In this document: one piece after another, positions 62,003 through 64,000 of the stretch
Position numbering within the stretch: position 1 is the stretch's first letter
Layout: each line of letters opens with the position of its first letter
Origin: Limibacillus halophilus
Lineage (GTDB): Bacteria; Pseudomonadota; Alphaproteobacteria; Kiloniellales; CECT-8803
Reading direction: 5' to 3'
Assembly: GCF_014191775.1 (NCBI RefSeq)
Contig: NZ_JACHXA010000002.1
Span: forward strand, 1-64,000
DNA length: 64,000 nt
Program-made: the position numbers and the translations under genes
Notes under the pieces: generated by a model
Told to the model about the DNA's origin: nothing
Database searches by the model: none
Seen by the model: the letters and a program-made list of their open reading frames with translations, nothing else

Positions 62003-62151
62003 TGGCGGTGCCCTCCTCTGGTATCTCGCTGGACGATCGTTCAGGAAGCACAGAGCCTAGCCGCAGAATGAAGGCGCGGGCAAGCATCGACCTTTGCCCG
62101 ACGCTGACGCTGGTCTTATTGTCCTGATAGATCATGCACCAAGAGGTCGAT

Positions 62152-63342
62152 ATGCCGGACGGAACCGATAACGAGCAACCTTTGGAAGTCGTCCTGATTG
62201 GCAGCTTGTCCGATGTCGCGGCGCAACAGTGGGATGCTTGTGCCGGTGCGGCCAACCCGACCCTTAGCCATGGTTTCTTGAAGCTGCTGGAAGACAGCGG
62301 CGCAGCGACCCGTGATAGCGGTTGGATGGCCCGCCATCTTGCCATTCGCAGTCCCTTGGACGCCAGCAGACTGTTGGCCTGTGCGCCGCTCTACGTCAAA
62401 AGCCACTCCTACGGCGAATATGTCTTCGATTGGGGTTGGGCTGACGCCTATGAACGCGCCGGCGGGCGCTACTATCCGAAGCTTCAATCCGCAGTACCCT
62501 TCACCCCCGTACCCGGCGCCCGACTGCTGGTAAGACCTGATCTTTCCCCCGGTGAGCCAACGGGCGATCAACTCCGTCAGGCATTGCTCAGCGCCATGGT
62601 TCGACTGACCGGGGAGCACGGCCTTTCCTCGCTGCACCTTACCTTCTGCACGGCGGAAGAATGGCAGCTAGGCGGAGAGTTGGGCCTCTTGAAACGCCGC
62701 GGGATGCAATACCATTGGGAAAACCGTGGCTATCGCTGTTTCGACGATTTTCTCGCAAAGCTCACCTCGCGAAAGCGCAAGAATCTCCGCAAGGAACGCG
62801 AGGCCGTCGCCCGCAGTGGCGTGACGCTGCGGCACCTCGTCGGCGGCGAAATTAAAGCCCGGCATTGGCGCGACTTCTACGGCTTCTACCTGGCAACGGT
62901 GGACAAGAAATGGGCTCACGCTTATCTGACTCAGGAATTCTTCGAAGGGCTATCCTCGGCGCTGGGAGACCGCGTCCTGTTGGTTCTGGCGGAAAAGGAC
63001 GGCGAGCCGGTGGCAGGCGCGTTCAATCTGATCGGCAAGAAGCGGCTCTACGGACGAAACTGGGGTTGTCTCGAAGAGTTTCGCTTCCTCCATTTCGAGG
63101 CTTGCTACTATCAAGCCATTGATTTTGCGATCGAACAGGGGCTCGAGGTCGTCGAAGCTGGGGCCCAGGGAGAGCACAAAATTCAACGTGGCTATCTTCC
63201 GGTCGATACCTACAGCCTGCATTGGATCGCCGACCCGGCGCTGGCACAGCCCGTTTCACGGTTTCTGACACAGGAACGGGCCAGCCTGGACCAGGACCGG
63301 CAATACCTGCTGGAACACAGTCCCTATCGCAGCGGCGATTAA
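62152..63342 (+). CDS. GNAT-fold protein of the DUF482/FemAB-like family
   Basis: A 396-residue protein. The central YHWENRGYRCFDDFLAKL and FYGFYLATVDKKWAHAYLTQEF and the end (GAQGEHKIQRGYLPV) match the DUF482 group of tandem-GNAT proteins, often listed as peptidoglycan-modifying or FemAB-related. No substrate is established. The ATG at 62152 has AAGAGG 5 nt upstream; an ATG at 62134 is in frame too. Confidence 0.82.
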   Translation: MPDGTDNEQPLEVVLIGSLSDVAAQQWDACAGAANPTLSHGFLKLLEDSGAATRDSGWMARHLAIRSPLDASRLLACAPLYVKSHSYGEYVFDWGWADAYERAGGRYYPKLQSAVPFTPVPGARLLVRPDLSPGEPTGDQLRQALLSAMVRLTGEHGLSSLHLTFCTAEEWQLGGELGLLKRRGMQYHWENRGYRCFDDFLAKLTSRKRKNLRKEREAVARSGVTLRHLVGGEIKARHWRDFYGFYLATVDKKWAHAYLTQEFFEGLSSALGDRVLLVLAEKDGEPVAGAFNLIGKKRLYGRNWGCLEEFRFLHFEACYYQAIDFAIEQGLEVVEAGAQGEHKIQRGYLPVDTYSLHWIADPALAQPVSRFLTQERASLDQDRQYLLEHSPYRSGD

Positions 63343-63446
63343 GCACTTTTCGATCCCGTATTTCATTCTCCCGACAAGCAAATCTTTACCCCTATCCGCC
63401 AAAGGGCTAGCGTCCCTGAAGCTGAGAATTTTCAGAAAAACATATT

Positions 63447-64000
63447 ATGAAGAAATTGATTTTCTGGAGTCTCTTGATTCTTCTCGACCTTGTCGCGTTG
63501 GAAGCTGCATTTCGAGGCTATTTCTACCTGACCGACGGCAAATCCTATGCTGCCGAGGATCTTGCAGACATTCCAAGCGCGACGATGCTGACAACGCAGA
63601 ATGAACGCCCGAAGTGGATGAAGAACTACCTTCTTCATCCCTACTTCGGTTACGTTGCGCCAAAAATTGAAAACAATGAGCAATCACATGGGTTTAGTAG
63701 TAAATCGGACCCTCTTGTAGCAGAGCCAGCAGCCTTCTCCATCCTTTTGACGGGGGGGTCTGTGGCGCAACAAATCGGTCGTTTCGGAAATCTCGAAACG
63801 CGGTTCCGAGCGGCTTTGAAGACCGCCGGGCACACCAACCGAAAGGTGAAGGTCTTCAACGCCGCGACCGGCGGGTACAAGCAACCCCAACAACTGCAGG
63901 TTCTCAGTTATTTTTTGGCATTAAGTGGACGGTTTGACCTCGTCATCAATCTAGACGGCTTCAATGAGATCGTGTTGCCCGCCCTTAACTTCCAGCGCAG
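63447..64000 (+). CDS. SGNH/GDSL-like hydrolase, partial (cut by the window end)
   Basis: 184 codons are visible without a stop. It begins with an uncleaved or signal helix (LIFWSLLILLDLVAL). LLTGGSVAQQIG gives a block-I nucleophile Ser, VFNAATGGYKQPQQ matches the block-II Gly region, and VINLDGFNEI contributes the block-III Gly-x-Asn. The arrangement resembles SGNH-fold hydrolases or O-acetylesterases found beside cell-surface polysaccharide genes; the missing C-terminus should hold the Asp-x-x-His pair. The 104 nt upstream (63343-63446) show only a weak CTGA/TCAG repeat. Confidence 0.72.
   Translation, partial: MKKLIFWSLLILLDLVALEAAFRGYFYLTDGKSYAAEDLADIPSATMLTTQNERPKWMKNYLLHPYFGYVAPKIENNEQSHGFSSKSDPLVAEPAAFSILLTGGSVAQQIGRFGNLETRFRAALKTAGHTNRKVKVFNAATGGYKQPQQLQVLSYFLALSGRFDLVINLDGFNEIVLPALNFQR

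Overview
The window looks like a chromosomal segment of an alphaproteobacterium, probably Rhodospirillales-like. The evidence is high GC, dense same-strand operons, GTG starts, heterotetrameric sarcosine oxidase, GlxA/AraC regulators, DUF1489, and a leader at the left edge that resembles an alphaproteobacterial rRNA leader. I see no insertion sequences, phage genes, integrases or CRISPR arrays. It reads as stable metabolic genome, with one small block of unknown genes (37.1-40.6 kb).

Layout. 1-424: promoter and leader of a transcript leaving the window to the left, probably an rRNA operon. 425-9766 (minus): leucine/branched-chain acyl-CoA catabolism (methylcrotonyl-CoA carboxylase, methylglutaconyl-CoA hydratase, HMG-CoA lyase, an acyl-CoA dehydrogenase), with a K+ channel gene embedded. 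The isovaleryl-CoA dehydrogenase lies apart at 50.9 kb. 9.8-12.5 kb: an amidotransferase/ferredoxin-like pair divergent from a GlxA-type regulator. 12.5-16.9 kb: a two-subunit 2-oxoacid:ferredoxin oxidoreductase with a ferredoxin-NADP reductase. 17.0-22.6 kb: a branched-chain-amino-acid-type ABC importer with a fused LivH-LivM permease and an embedded ureohydrolase.

22.7-28.6 kb and 41.3-45.6 kb: the centre of interest. A corrinoid protein, DUF1638, a 'virulence factor' domain protein, an MTHFR-family protein, a methyl-THF:corrinoid methyltransferase and a RamA-like reactivase form one run of genes. A non-pyrrolysine MttB-family methyltransferase and an FAD/GcvT dehydrogenase sit divergently 13 kb away. 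Between them lie metA, an HD-domain protein, a second GlxA regulator and soxBDAG. A GFA-family (formaldehyde-handling) protein follows the dehydrogenase. Together these suggest stepwise demethylation of a quaternary or tertiary amine (glycine betaine, dimethylglycine, sarcosine), with methyl groups passed to tetrahydrofolate by both a corrinoid route and flavin oxidative routes, and with methionine synthesis nearby.

46-64 kb: an ArsP-like permease with its ArsR regulator, a secreted repeat protein, a nitrilase-fold hydrolase, a DUF1194 protein and three very small genes. These are followed by isovaleryl-CoA dehydrogenase, GST, a thioesterase, an ornithine cyclodeaminase-like gene, MgtE, malic enzyme, tRNA-Leu(GAG), lipB, two flavoprotein oxidoreductases, a GNAT-fold protein and an SGNH-like gene cut by the right edge. 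Functions were assigned by reading motifs; no database search was run.
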